Source of the DNA: Takakia lepidozioides
Lineage: Eukaryota; Streptophyta; Takakiopsida; Takakiales; Takakiaceae
Assembly (NCBI GenBank): GCA_030704615.1
Contig: CM060731.1
Span: 65,638,756-65,702,755 of the forward strand
Direction of reading: 5' to 3'
Length of the DNA stretch: 64,000 nucleotides
Shown here: positions 23,400 through 33,639 of the stretch, piece by piece
Layout: the number at the start of each line of letters is the position of its first letter
How positions within the stretch are numbered: position 1 is the stretch's first letter
The notes under the pieces: generated by a model
The model's input: only the letters and a program-made list of their open reading frames with translations
Database searches by the model: none
What the model was told of the DNA's origin: nothing
Position numbers and translations under genes: made by a program

Positions 23400-25063
23400 C
23401 CTCTGCACCTCGTGGCTCAGGAACTCGTGCTCCTCGAGTCACGGCTGCAGCAGACTCCACCTGCACTAGTGGTAGTGCTGCTCCACACATGAATCCCATG
23501 CCTCCCATATCTCCTCCCTCAGGAGCAGGAGGTGGACCATCCGGCCTTAGAGCCGGTACCACCTGAGCTGTAGCCATGGCAGCGAGCCTCTGCTCTAGCT
23601 GCTGAAGCCGGTTGGCCATGCCTTGGTCAACACCCTGACCTCCGCGTCCTTGGCCACGTTGAGCTTGCCCTTGGCCTGCACCTCGTGGCTGGCCACCTCG
23701 TCCTCTCTGGGCTGCTCCACCTCGCCCCCGGCCACCATTGTTCCCTTGGAACTGGCCTGGGCGCAACTCAGGATGCAAACATAACACTGGGCCTCTCCAT
23801 GCCCGTGTTTGCCACAATGCCCACACTGTAACTGTGCAGGCTGTGCATGTGCCGGCCCTTTGCCTCCCTCTGGACAATCCTTCTTGACATGGGGTCCTCC
23901 ACATGTCCAGCACACCACATCCGCCCGTTGTTGGCCAGCAAATGAAGGGAGAGACCCCTGCATCTGAGGTCCTCTCTGCCCTTCCCTGAGCTTCACCTGA
24001 GCCCCCTTGTTGCCTTGAGCACGTTGAGGTAGTGGTTGGCTAGGAGCACCACTACCCCGTGGTGTCTCCTTAGCAAATCCCACCATGACCACTCGTTCCT
24101 CCACCATGTTGAGCTCTATCCGCTCTGCCAGCAAAAAAACATTTGCTAAGGTGGGTTGGGCCGCTTGTAGGAGAGTTGCATCCCGCACCCTTCTCCTCAG
24201 CTCCTTGTCCAATATCCCATACCAGAATTGGACTGCCTGAGCTTCCGTAACCCCTTGGGTTACATTTATCAAGCGCCTCATGCGAGTGAAAGCCTCCCTC
24301 AAGCTCTCGGTCGGCTTCCGTTGGAACTCTTGCAAGCTCCGCAACTTCTCTGTCCTCACCCCTTGGTAGTTCCCTCTCAACTCTTCGAAGAACTCCACAA
24401 CAGGGTTGAAGGCAGGCACGGGTGCTAGTGCTGGTGCGGTAGTGGCTTGGGTGGACGTCGTAGCTACTGTACCACCAGTCCCACTGCTGCTTGCTGAAGC
24501 TGCCGGTGCAGCGGCAGGTGTAGCCACTGCCCTCGTGGCTCTAGTGCCCCTAGTGATGGAGACATAGTCGGGTGACCAGTACATCCTCCACTCCTCGATC
24601 TCAACCTCATGCCCCCGCCTGAACTCATGGTAATCATCCATAGGCGGCCCCTCAAGGTGCTGAAACAGCCCTTCCATGCCATGAAAGGCGTAAATAGTTG
24701 TGGATTGCGCATTTGCTGCAAATCACACCAACTATCAAACTCTTGGATAAAATCATCCAACTCGATGGTGCCCACCGCCCCAGAGTACCTTCGTGGCCCC
24801 TTGGTAGCTCCATACATCTCCTCCATTGTGTCCCACAATGGCAAAGAAACAACTTGCACCGCCGGTATGAGTCCTCCTGATTCACAATCCGAATCAGAAC
24901 CTTCCGTAGAAGACACAGGAGGTGAAGGTGGCCTAAACCGCACACCTCGTCTCGTGTACCCACTAGTATCGCTAGTGCTCGAACCGGCACTGTCCCCAGC
25001 AACTAGTGGCACCTCCGTGTTGACACTCAACCGGTCATGAACATGTCCTAACCCCCTCTTCAC
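23400..25063 (-). CDS. Gag with two CCHC zinc knuckles, same element
   Basis: Starts at ATG 25063 (MKRGLGHVHDRLS) with a Ser/Pro/Asp-rich N-terminus, frameshifts at about 24675, and continues in one frame to 23595. The gag core reads FFEELRGNYQGV, LREAFTRMRRLIN, FWYGILDKELRRRV and VFLLAERIELNMV, typical of retrotransposon gag. Two knuckles follow: CWTCGGPHVKKDC (a CX2CX3HX4C variant) and CGHCGKHGHGEAQC (CX2CX4HX4C). Packages the element RNA into particles. A Gln/Gly-rich tail in shifted frames runs to about 23240. Confidence 0.85.
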
Positions 25064-25699
25064 AAGGTAACCGGGTAGAGAACCTGTTGCGGCTTATGGT
25101 TTGGAATACTAAGTTCCTAACATAGCCTACACCTGTACCTGCATCCACCGCAAGCACTCCTATGGTTGGCTGGTCATCACCTCCAACCTCACCAGGAGAA
25201 ACAATGATGGTCTGGCTGGTCATCACCCAGCCTCACCATCGACAGCATGCTCTAGGACTGGCCGGTGATCAAATCCGGACCAATCACCTATAAAAACAAG
25301 CGCCCACAAAAACTAGCATGGCGCACAGTCAAGCATGCAGGTATGGAGGGGATCCAAACACAAGAAATCAGATCGACAACTCCCCCACACCAAAAACAAC
25401 TCCACGGTGTTGCTCCTGCAAGGACACCCCAGCCCAAACCCGGACTGACTCTTGCCTCCACCTACGGAAAGGTCTTGGCCTAATGAGAGGGTGGAAACTA
25501 CGAGGAAGAGAAGCTAAAGCAATGCCTAACCCCAGCATGCTCTCATCCCAACACTCTGCCTCCTCTCTACCCTCACTTGCATGACCATGGGAATATCATG
25601 AAGATACTCCTCAAACCGCCCTCCACGAGCTTCAAAATTCGGCCTTCCAGACCACATGCCAGTCCTTAGGCAGTCCACCAGTGCCTCCACGAGTCAGCA

Positions 25700-26690
25700 C
25701 AGGCCGTCCACAGGTCAACACGGGCCACCACAGACCAGCACAGGCCCACACAGCTCACTGGTCACAACCGTCACAGTCCCACAGCCACTGGGCACAGTCA
25801 CAGCCTGCCTCAGGCACGGCCTGTCACAGCCCCTCACAGCCCGTCACAGAGGCCACATCACAACAACAGCCCCAAAGGCCACACGGCCTGTTCACAGTGT
25901 CCTCACATCACAGCCCCAAAGGCCTCAGGCACGGCCTGTCACAGCCCCTCACAGCCCCTCACAGCCTCAAAGGCCTCAGGCACGGCCTGTCACAGCCCCT
26001 CACAGCCCCACAGCCCAAAGGCCACACGCCTGTCACAGGCCCGTCACAGCCCCAAAGGCCAGGCACGGCCTGTCACAGCCCCTCACAGCCCGTCACAGCC
26101 CCAAAGGCCACACGGCCTGTCACAGCCCCTCACAGCCCGTCACAGCCCAAAGGCCTGGGCACGGCCTGTCACAGCCCCTCACAGCCGTCACAGCCCCAAA
26201 GGCCACGGCCTGTCACAGTCACAGCCCGTCACAGCCCCCCTCACACGGCCTGTCACAGCCCTCACAGCCCGTCACAGCCCCAAAGGCCATGGGCACGGCC
26301 TGTCACAGCCCTCACAGCCCGTCACAGCCTCAAAGGCCTCAGGGCATCACAGCCCTCACAGCCCCAAAGGCCATGGGCACAGCCCACCACACAGCCTGTC
26401 ACAGGTCACAGCCCACACACAGCCCATCAGCCCGTCACAGCCCCACACACTCACATCACAGGTGCCTCACAGCCCGTCAGCACCGTCACAGCCCCACAGG
26501 CAGCCTGTCACAGCCCCTTCAGTCACACAGCCCGTCACAGCCCAAAGGCCTCAGGCAGTCACAGCCCCTCACACACAGGGCCTCACAGCCTGTCACAGCC
26601 CCCTCACACACAGCCTCACATGTCACAGCCCCTCACAGCCCGTCACACAGCTTGCCACAGCCTGTCACAGCCCACACATGGCCGCTCTGG
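25700..26690. repeat. Minisatellite built on CACAGCCC units
   Basis: About 1 kb of tandem sequence. The short module is (C)TCACAGCCC; longer units of about 45-60 bp combine GGCACGGCCTGTCACAGCC, further CTCACAGCCC modules and CCCCAAAGGCC. I count about ten long units, for example near 25811, 25930, 26050, 26158, 26205 and 26292. Almost free of stop codons in two frames, giving misleading 350-residue Pro/His/Ser-rich open frames. It lies in the leader of the retroelement. Confidence 0.9.
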
Positions 26691-27150
26691 CAGTTTAGCC
26701 ATTTCTCCAAGGGGTTTAGCCACGCCAAGCTAGGGTTTGTGTCTCTTGGACTCTAGGCTTCTTTCCACCGAGCTATGGTGGCTGTGAGGAAATCAGCAAG
26801 GTATCCTTGCTCTTTCGGCTCCCACACACCACCATAGTAGCCCTAAGCCATGAGGTGGTTGCCACAAACCAAGCCTTCTTTCTCACTTAGCCTCCCCAAA
26901 CACGCCACTAAACTCAATGGCAAACAACCAAGCCCTGCTGGTTCCCAGCCCTTGTGAGCACTCATTCAAGCACTCTCATTGGCCATAACATCTGTCTTAG
27001 AGCCTATTCCAGCCCTCTACACCTGTTGCTTCAAGAGTTGCGCTCCCTTCAAGCTTGAAGTTGAAACCCCAACTCACATAGGCCCTACAAGTGCTTTTCT
27101 TTCACTCCAAGTGGAAACCAGCCCTAGACCTTCCGTTCTAGCTCTCTAAG

Positions 27151-27546
27151 GCTTGAAAACAAGAGCCTCAATGGGCTGAAGGCATGCTCCACACATGCCC
27201 CACTCTCACCATAAGAGAATCAGCTCCTTTGCTTCATTTCTTGCACCCACAAACCTGAAAATACAAGCTTCAGCAGGCTGAAAGCATGCTCTACATGCCC
27301 TACAGGGAAACCAGCCCCTTCCTTCCTTCCTTGCACTCCCACACCTAAAAGTGCAAGCCTTCACCAGGCTGATAGCATGCTCCACACATACATTGCCCTC
27401 ACATAAGGGAAGTCAGCCCTTCCCTCTTCCTTGCTTGCCCTCCAAGCTTGAAGATGGAAGCTTCAATGAGCTGAATACATGCTCCACACATGCAACCTCT
27501 TCACACAAGAGATATCAGCCCCCTATCTTGGCTCCTTGGCTCCTTG
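27151..27546. repeat. Four tandem units of about 98 bp
   Basis: Units begin near 27151, 27256, 27345 and 27447. Each contains a GGCTGAA-type sequence, GCATGCTCCACACATGC or a variant, a pyrimidine-rich block with CAGCCC and CTTCC, and a final CC(A)ANC(C) before TTGAAA. Identity between units is moderate. It lies just inside the right LTR-like end of the retroelement. Confidence 0.7.
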
Positions 27547-27829
27547 ATGCTCTCTAGACAAGACTAAGCACTCCACAGCCTTTGCCAAGCTCCTGAAACC
27601 CTAAGGCTTACATTTCCAGCCACAAGACACTTCTCTTGTGGTGCAAAGCTCTTTTCCAAGCTCTGAAACCCCAGGTGCACATTCCATGGCCTTGCCGCAC
27701 CTCTTAGCTCCTGTTCCAGCCCCTGCAGCATGGTGCTTTCATCTCTGAAGCTGAAGATCGAATGCCAAGGTCTACCACCTCGTAACCCACATCGCCTCCG
27801 CTTCTAACAACCAAGAGCTCCATGGTGCT

Positions 27830-28248
27830 CCTTGCATAACAACTTGGTTTCTCTCAATCTCAAGCAAAAACCACAAGTGCTACAACTAACTCGTATCTAG
27901 CACTCATAGATACGAGCTGATCTTTCTCGAGTGATAAAGAAGAAGAATACAAGCACAAGCTCACAAATCTGAAGCATAAACTCATGCATATATAACCTCA
28001 TCACTCAAATACAAGTCAAGCCAAGTGCACCCCACGCCATGGGGAATCCACACTACGGCGCCATAGCTAGGCGCGGTGAGGCTCAACTCGAGAAAGATGA
28101 GCCTCCCGCGCTTGCCGTGAAGATAACCACTCCAGGGCCTAAATCTGCCTTGACCCCTGGATTGACACTTGGGCCAATCCCAAATGTCAATATGTAAAAG
28201 ATAGCTATTTCCTAGCTAATTTCACACTAGTGGTAAAATAACTTGACA
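27830..28248 (-). repeat. LTR-like right end of the methyltransferase-bearing element
   Basis: Minus reading starts TGTCAAGTTA at 28248, directly at the break of the CSI1-type frame, and is homologous to 15992-16435 (opposite strand) and partly to 28925-28997. Its inner border is uncertain because no second direct copy was found at the left end of the element. Confidence 0.65.
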
Positions 28249-28924
28249 GCTGAATACCACCAGCCTCAGCCACTGCACGCTTGTTGGACCGGCTGTTGCA
28301 CACCAAGTTTTGCAGTGCGCACACGGCCACCATCTTCATTTTGGTTGATCCTCCAACAAGCTCACCAAAGCACGACAGGCTGATACTGCATCACTACTGC
28401 GAGACAGGCCCTGATGCTGAAACAGATCCCCTAATGCCAATGCTGCCAACAGCCTTGCTGGCTGCATTCGTGTCTGTGGGTCGAGCAAGTACTGTGACAA
28501 GATGCAATGGCAAGTTTGGCCACCTCATGTCACGAACTTTGACGTTGTTGAACAAGGCCTCCACAAGGCGTGCCGCAGTTTTCTCGCACTGATGGCACCG
28601 TAGTAGCTCCAACAGTGCCTCCACTGCACCTGTCTCAGCCATGCCTTCAGCACTAGATGCATTATCCCTCTCCAGAACTAGCAGTGCACTCAGTGCCACC
28701 ACCACTGTTGCCTCATAGGTTGGGCGCAGCAACTTCACAAGCACCGCAACTGGTACTTTGAGATAATACTGTGAGCTGAAACGGAGCACATTGGAAAGCA
28801 CCAGTGCTGCTGCTTCCAAAAGGGCATGTGGAGGCTGAGGATCCACTTGCAGAATGAGGGCGGAAAGCTCCACTATGCCCCCTGCATCCGCCACTGCATT
28901 GGGCCAACTATTTGATGCTCTCTG
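28249..28924 (-). pseudogene. CSI1-type armadillo gene, upstream fragment
   Basis: An exon-like start follows [28 protein letters not shown], then [39 protein letters not shown] and [16 protein letters not shown]. These match the C-terminal armadillo part of plant CSI1. After about 28510 the frame shifts twice, but recognisable pieces run on (LLDPQT-, [13 protein letters not shown]- and AVAEAGGIQ-like) until the element edge at 28248. CSI1 guides cellulose synthase complexes along microtubules. This piece is adjacent to an LTR-like sequence at its exon edge, so it is either a host gene broken by insertions or a captured fragment. Confidence 0.75.
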
Positions 28925-29185
28925 TGATGAGGTTATATATGCATGAGTTTATGCTTCAGATTTGTGAGCTCGTGCTTGTATTCTTCTTCTTTATCATTGT
29001 GTGGACTAGTGACTGCCATAGTGGGCAGCATAGTGGCAGCCTAGTGACTGACTAGTTGTAGCCTAGTGGTTGGACTAGTGGTTGGACTAGTGGTGGACTA
29101 GTGGTATACTAGTGTGTGGTGTGCACATGTGTTGTGTGGTTTTGTACAGTGATGTAGTTGTGTAGCGATACGTATGCGCACGACA
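28925..29185 (+). repeat. LTR-like sequence in + orientation, right flank of the CSI1-type fragment
   Basis: 28925-28997 is the inverted counterpart of 27930-27995. 28998-29185 is the inverted counterpart of 17286-17473 and ends GCGCACGACA. It shows that the 0.4-kb and 188-bp repeat types can occur joined in one unit. With 15992-16435 it might frame an outer + oriented element holding the LEA-like and CSI1-type fragments. Confidence 0.6.
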
Positions 29186-29297
29186 AGGTCGACAACGACT
29201 TTTCATGTGAGTAAGTGCTAAACCCTCTTTGGGAGCCATACTCAATTTCTCAATAACATCAAAGTTACAGTAATAACTTTTTCAGGCTGTCTTTCAG

Positions 29298-29545
29298 GAA
29301 AGGCAGCGGTGGATCTTCAGGAGATACAGTCATTTCTGGCGAGTCTGTTTTTCGACAGCCCCCTTTCCAATTTTCTGCTTCTTGTTTATGCCGAAGCAAT
29401 GGCACTTCACGCGGCCGAGTCCCTATCCCCTGACTTTTTACTGCCCAGCCGTAGGTGTATCCAGCGTGGATCCGGTGTTCTAAAATACTTAGACTTAGAT
29501 GCAGAGGAAGCGGGGATACATTGTACTAACTCTGAGTCAGACTGA
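29298..29545 (+). CDS. Terminal exon of an unrecognised gene
   Basis: A CAG acceptor at 29295-29297 opens a frame GKAAVDLQEIQSFLASLFF, then LLLVYAEAMALHAAESL and a Glu/Ser-rich end with stop at 29543-29545. Upstream, TTTTCAT/GTGAGT at about 29211 looks like the donor of a preceding exon. No family recognised. It does not match the last exon of the ParB-box gene in copy B. Confidence 0.4.
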
Positions 29546-30495
29546 ACTATATTCTTTTAATATTCATTTTCATACTATCTGGAAAACATTGAATCCCCTT
29601 CCTCCGCCGTAGTTGTTCCTTTAGAACAAATAATAAACACATAATCAACTTTCATTTAAATTGCAATATGTATGAATCCATCTCACAAACCTCCCTGACT
29701 CTTCTCATATCCATTGTGCATTCATCTACAGTGTATTCATGCGTGTGCTCCATTCATGAATGTTTTCCTTTGTTCAACATCCATTGTACATTCATCCTCT
29801 GTACTCTTTAATCCACCCCACAAACCTTCCACACTCATTTCATATACGTTGTGCATTCGTCAAAAGTTTTGGTCATGCATCTTCCTGTCATGAATTTTTG
29901 TCATTGCTCGACATCCATTATACATTCATCCATTTTACTCTTATCCATCCCTCATTCATCCATCTACATTCATTTTTCACACTCATCCATCTGTTTATCA
30001 TCCAACTGACATTCATCCATCCTTTATTCAATGACTTTTATTATGTCGTCCAGCTTGTTTCCGCGGTAAAGGGTGCCAATCCGCGGGAATACACTCCACT
30101 TCTTTCTGGGCGCGTGGTGACGCGGCCTTCACGTGTGATGACGTGGAGTGAGCCCCGTGACGTGGCATTGGCGCAAAGTGACGTGGCGTGAGCGCTCACG
30201 CGCTCACGTGACCAGGCTCACGCCGAGGCATCCCTGGGCTGAAATGGAGAAGTACCATTTGTGTGGGACTGATGAAGAGCCGCACACGTGCGCTAGTGTC
30301 GCGCAAGCCCTCTGATGCGCGCAAAAAAGACGACGCAAGCTGGGCATGGGGTACGGTCTGATGAGAGAGGCGCATGCTGTCGGGGTAAGAGTGATGGGGT
30401 CGGCAATGCAGGTTGCACAACTGGAGAAGAAGTGACTGGCGTGGGACCTCGAATCCTACCTGAGAGGCGCAGTGGGGGAGGGCTCAACAGACACT
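29546..30495. other. Non-coding: CATTCATCC-type simple repeats and a TGACGTGG cluster
   Basis: 29700-30030 contains many variants of CATTCATCC; the complementary GGATGAAT pattern recurs at 49545-49640. At 30115-30215 TGACGTGG occurs three times together with TGAGCGCTCACGCGCTCACG, and a related cluster lies at 55480-55620. No gene seen. Confidence 0.6.
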
Positions 30496-30500
30496 GTGGG

Positions 30501-31227
30501 TGTCGCGCCCCCTTGCCTTGAGAGCAGGGGGGTCGGGACACATGAGGGGCTGCCCCTGTGGTGGGGGCAGCGGCAGCGATAGGTATGGGGGGCTGAAGCA
30601 CCCTTGAGTGCCCAAGGCACTCAAGGAGGCGGAGGCGCTCACTAGGTGGAGCCCCGCACACCGGGTTGCGGTGGGGGTGGCTCCACAAGGGGTGGTGGTA
30701 GCTTAGTGGGACTTAGCGGGGGTGGCATAGGACTCACCATGGGGGCGGAGACCTCGTGGTGGGAGTCGTGGGGAGTCTTGGGACTCATCACGGTCCATAG
30801 GGGCCGTGGTGAGTGGGCCAAGACTCACCGCGACTCATCACCGGGAGTCGAGGGTTTTCGTGGTGGTTCGCCATAAAATGGCATGGCTGGTTGTGAAACC
30901 CCCGCGGACAGCTACAGAAGTATATATAGGGAGTAGTAACCCCGAGAACGGTGCAAGCCCGTTGGTGACCAAAAACTAGTGAGTAAGCGAGCGAGCCGGA
31001 AAGCGACCAAAGAGTGGGGAGCTGTTCCGGACTGCCATCTACCAAAGGGAATTCCACAAGGCCCAAATAGGTGGAGGGTTTAGTGGGGGAGCGAAGGGGG
31101 ACCGTTATGTCCCGGTGAGCAGCCGAAGCTCCAAGTTGGCCCGGCGGCCAGGTTGGGAGTCAGGCGCGCGCATCAAAGCGAGTAACTATGACTTGAAGGG
31201 GAGTTTACTGAAGTGAGGTGCGCGACA
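30501..31227 (+). repeat. 5' LTR of the chromovirus
   Basis: 727 bp, starts TGTCGCGCCC and ends GTGCGCGACA. It contains a TATATATA-like box near 30919-30928. Its first part matches 33921-33640 (inverted) and its last part 37013-37430 (direct). Confidence 0.92.
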
Positions 31228-31229
31228 CT

Positions 31230-31241
31230 TGGTATCAGAGC
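31230..31241 (+). promoter_or_regulatory. Primer-binding site (initiator tRNA-Met type)
   Basis: TGGTATCAGAGC two bases after the 5' LTR, the standard complement to the 3' end of initiator tRNA-Met in plant LTR retrotransposons. It primes minus-strand cDNA. Confidence 0.92.
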
Positions 31242-31282
31242 TTAGAGTTCAGTACGCGATTGTCCTTGGGATTGGCCTCATC

Positions 31283-32461
31283 ATGGGGTCGGGCAAGCCA
31301 AAGCGAAAGCGGAACGGCCCAAAAGATGATGATCCTGGTGAGCCCGATGGGGGCGACGTGTCACGAGGCGGCCGTTTGAGGAGCGATGCACGTTTCCGAA
31401 AACGAGGCCGCTCAAGAGCGGGAGGAATCCGAGGAGTCGGAGCCCGAGGAATCTGAGAGCTCCGACGACCAACAGATGCCTCCCATGCCGGCAGCCTTTT
31501 GGGAAGGGTTGTTGGCGCAGTTTGGCGGGACGCTGAAAGACATGTTGAGGGCGGCTAATGCCACTTCCACTAAGGCGAAGTTTAAGGTGAAGCCTAAAGA
31601 ACCAGGCACCTTCGAGGGCGTCCGAAATCGGAAGGCACTCAACACCTGGCTCTTGGAGCTAGAGCAGTAGTACTTCCGGGCGGCCAAGTTGAGTGACGAG
31701 GATCGGGTGGAAGTGGCTCCCACCTATTTGAGGGGCTATGCTCAACAATGGTGGCAGAAACGCCTTCATGACCGAGGTCCAAGCCCGGAAACCTTGAACT
31801 GGAGTGGGTTCAAGGAATTGATGAAGAGACAGTTTGTACCCCTCAACGCGTCCTGGCTTGCCCGGGACAAGATGAGGAATTTGAAGCAAACAGACGACAT
31901 TCGGGGATATGTCCAGGCTTTCAATGTGCTTTTGCTCGAAGTCGCGGACATGGCAGAACCGGAAATGGTCTTCAACTTTGTGGCGGGACTGGCCCCATGG
32001 GCCAGGCGGAAGTTGGAGGAGAAGCCACCTAAGACTTTGAACGAGGCAATTTAGAGGGCTGAATGTTTCTCAGATGTCCCTAGGGGTGAAAGACAAGGCC
32101 GTACGGAGCTGAACCACAAGAAGACCCGGCGGGAAGTGACTCTTTTCGACCGGAAAAGAAGTGGGATAGGCCACGCGGCGACAATGGCACGTGGAAATCG
32201 AAGGGAGGGCCTTCACACGTCAAGGCGGCACCCGGTGCTTCGAAAGGAAAAGTGGGTGGAGCGGCTTATGGCGGACAGAAGGCGACCTTTGATGGAGTGT
32301 GTTTCAATTGCGGAGAGCCCGGGCACATGGCCAAGAAGTGCACGAAACCCCGACAATTGAACATGACTCGGGCAACCACGGAGCTGTCGGAAGATACCAT
32401 CAGTCGCTTGGTGGAAGCGGTGGTCGCCAGGACTTGCAAGGTAGGCAAAATATTCTTGTGA
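31283..32461 (+). pseudogene. Gag of the chromovirus, with stops
   Basis: ATG at 31283 begins MGSGKPKRKRNGPKDDD; the frame shifts near 31385 into SENEAAQEREESEES. The gag core reads WLLELEQ, stop (31668), YFRAAKLS, YLRGYAQQWWQKRL, FKELMKRQFVP and FNFVAGLAPWARRKL, stop near 32053. A zinc knuckle CFNCGEPGHMAKKC lies at about 32300-32341. Two in-frame stops and several frame changes make it inactive. Confidence 0.85.
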
Positions 32462-32462
32462 G

Positions 32463-32690
32463 TTGTATCAGGAAACTGGCGCATTGCGTAAAGGGAGTCA
32501 CTTATTGTTCGTGGATGGGATAATATCTGGAACTAACGTGTCGTTGTTGGTGGACATAGGAGCGTCGCACTCCTTTGTGACACCGGCAACGGCACAAAAG
32601 TTGGGACTCCCGACAACTGACGTAGGGGCCTCTATTGAGGGCGTTCTGCAAAAGGAGAACCGCAATTGGCAACGAGGTTGGCGTTCGATG
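32463..32690 (+). pseudogene. Protease remnant of the chromovirus
   Basis: LLVDIGASHSFV at about 32548-32580 matches the retropepsin signature, but the middle residue of the usual D-S-G triad is Ile. The next 350 bp (to 33049) is decayed pol sequence in changing frames. Confidence 0.75.
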
Positions 32691-33049
32691 TTCCTCTTCA
32701 ACTGGGGAGTTGGGAGGGACGTGAGAACTTCACCGTCTGCGAGATCGATGAGTGGATCTCATTTTGGGGATGACCTTTTTGAGCAAATCCGGAGCGGTCA
32801 TAGATGGCCGCAAGAGGGTAGTCACGCTGCCATGTTGGAATGGTGGCGAGGTCTTACGAGTTTCGGAAACGCCCAAACCTGTGGAGGGCGAATAAACCTT
32901 CTGTCAGCAAGGGAGTGGGCCGTGGAGGAGGCACACGAGCCCCAGTTTTTGCTCTACATTAGAGAAGTGAAGGGAGAAGGCGATGGAGAGCCGAGCCCAG
33001 ATTGGATCAAGGGGATTTTGGAGAAATACCATGATGTGATGCCGGAGGA

Positions 33050-33639
33050 TTGCCAAGCGGCTTGCCACCGCGAAGAGGAGTTGACCACAAGATTGAGGTG
33101 ATACCGGGATCGGAACCGCCTGCCAAGGCGCCCTACCGGTTGAGCCACAGAGAGTTGGTCGAGCTGAAGACTCAGCTCAAGGATCTAATGTCAAAGGGGT
33201 ACATCCGGCCGAGTAAGTCACCTTACGGAGCCCCGGTGCTATTTGCAGACAAGAAGGATGGGACGCTGCGGATGTGTGTCGATTACAGGGCTCTGAATAA
33301 GGTGACTATCAAAAACCGGTACCCTTTGCCAAGGATCGACGACCTTTTCGATCGGTTGGCAGGGAGCGAAGTATTTCAGCCGGATCGATCTGCGCTCCGG
33401 CAATCATCAAATTCGAGTGGCGGAAGGAGATGAGGAGAAGACCGCGTGCAGGACGAGGTATGGTTCGTATGAGTTCTTGGTGATGCCTTTTGGGCTCACC
33501 AACGCACCCGCGACCTTTTAGCACGCTGATGAACAGCCTTTTCCAAGAGTGGTTGGATGACTTTGTGATCGTGTACATCGACGACATCTTGGTGTATTCA
33601 AAAACAAAGGAGGAGCACCTGGAGCACCTGACCGTGATG
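33050..33639 (+). pseudogene. Reverse transcriptase, first half, chromovirus
   Basis: Reads [37 protein letters not shown], a shifted [26 protein letters not shown] with a stop, then VYIDDILVYSKTKEEHLEHL, where the element breaks. The next residues of RT are found on minus from about 37012 (AVFQKLREGKLYAK). Confidence 0.9.

Larger units (their letters stand above)
25064..27829 (-). other. Untranslated leader of the methyltransferase-bearing element
   Basis: 2.8 kb between gag and the right LTR-like end without a credible gene. It contains a G+C-rich minisatellite (25700-26690) and a 4-fold repeat of about 98 bp (27151-27546). The large open frames in the minisatellite are by-products of its repeat unit. 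No primer-binding site could be recognised. Confidence 0.6.
17286..28248 (-). mobile_element. Ty3/gypsy-type retroelement encoding a DNA methyltransferase and a PHD finger
   Basis: Minus-strand element inserted in a CSI1-type gene. Its edges are defined by the interrupted host frame and by TG...CA ends (TGTCAAGTTA on the right, GCACGACA on the left, minus-strand reading). Coding order is gag (25063-23400), protease (23051-22400), C5-MTase (22112-21180), RT and RNase H (20708-19180), integrase (19170-17976), PHD finger (17979-17734). The leader is long and rich in tandem repeats. No clear 5-bp target-site duplication: the bases next to the edges are CAGC and AGGTG. The right edge is a 0.4-kb LTR-like sequence but the left edge is only a 188-bp repeat next to the polypurine tract, so the terminal repeats do not match as an ordinary LTR pair. 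Several single-base frameshifts. Confidence 0.8.

Noticed and set aside
25656-26756. A 366-residue and an overlapping 350-residue open frame, Pro/His/Ser-rich
   Set aside because: They are translations of the CACAGCCC minisatellite in two frames at once; a repeat without stop codons, no start context and no domain.
25700-27546. Possible CRISPR-like array
   Set aside because: Units are contiguous with no unique spacers, and the setting is a eukaryotic retroelement.
17286-29185. Tyrosine-recombinase (DIRS-like) element, suggested by inverted terminal repeats
   Set aside because: The element encodes a clear DDE integrase with HHCC zinc region, and no tyrosine recombinase frame is present.
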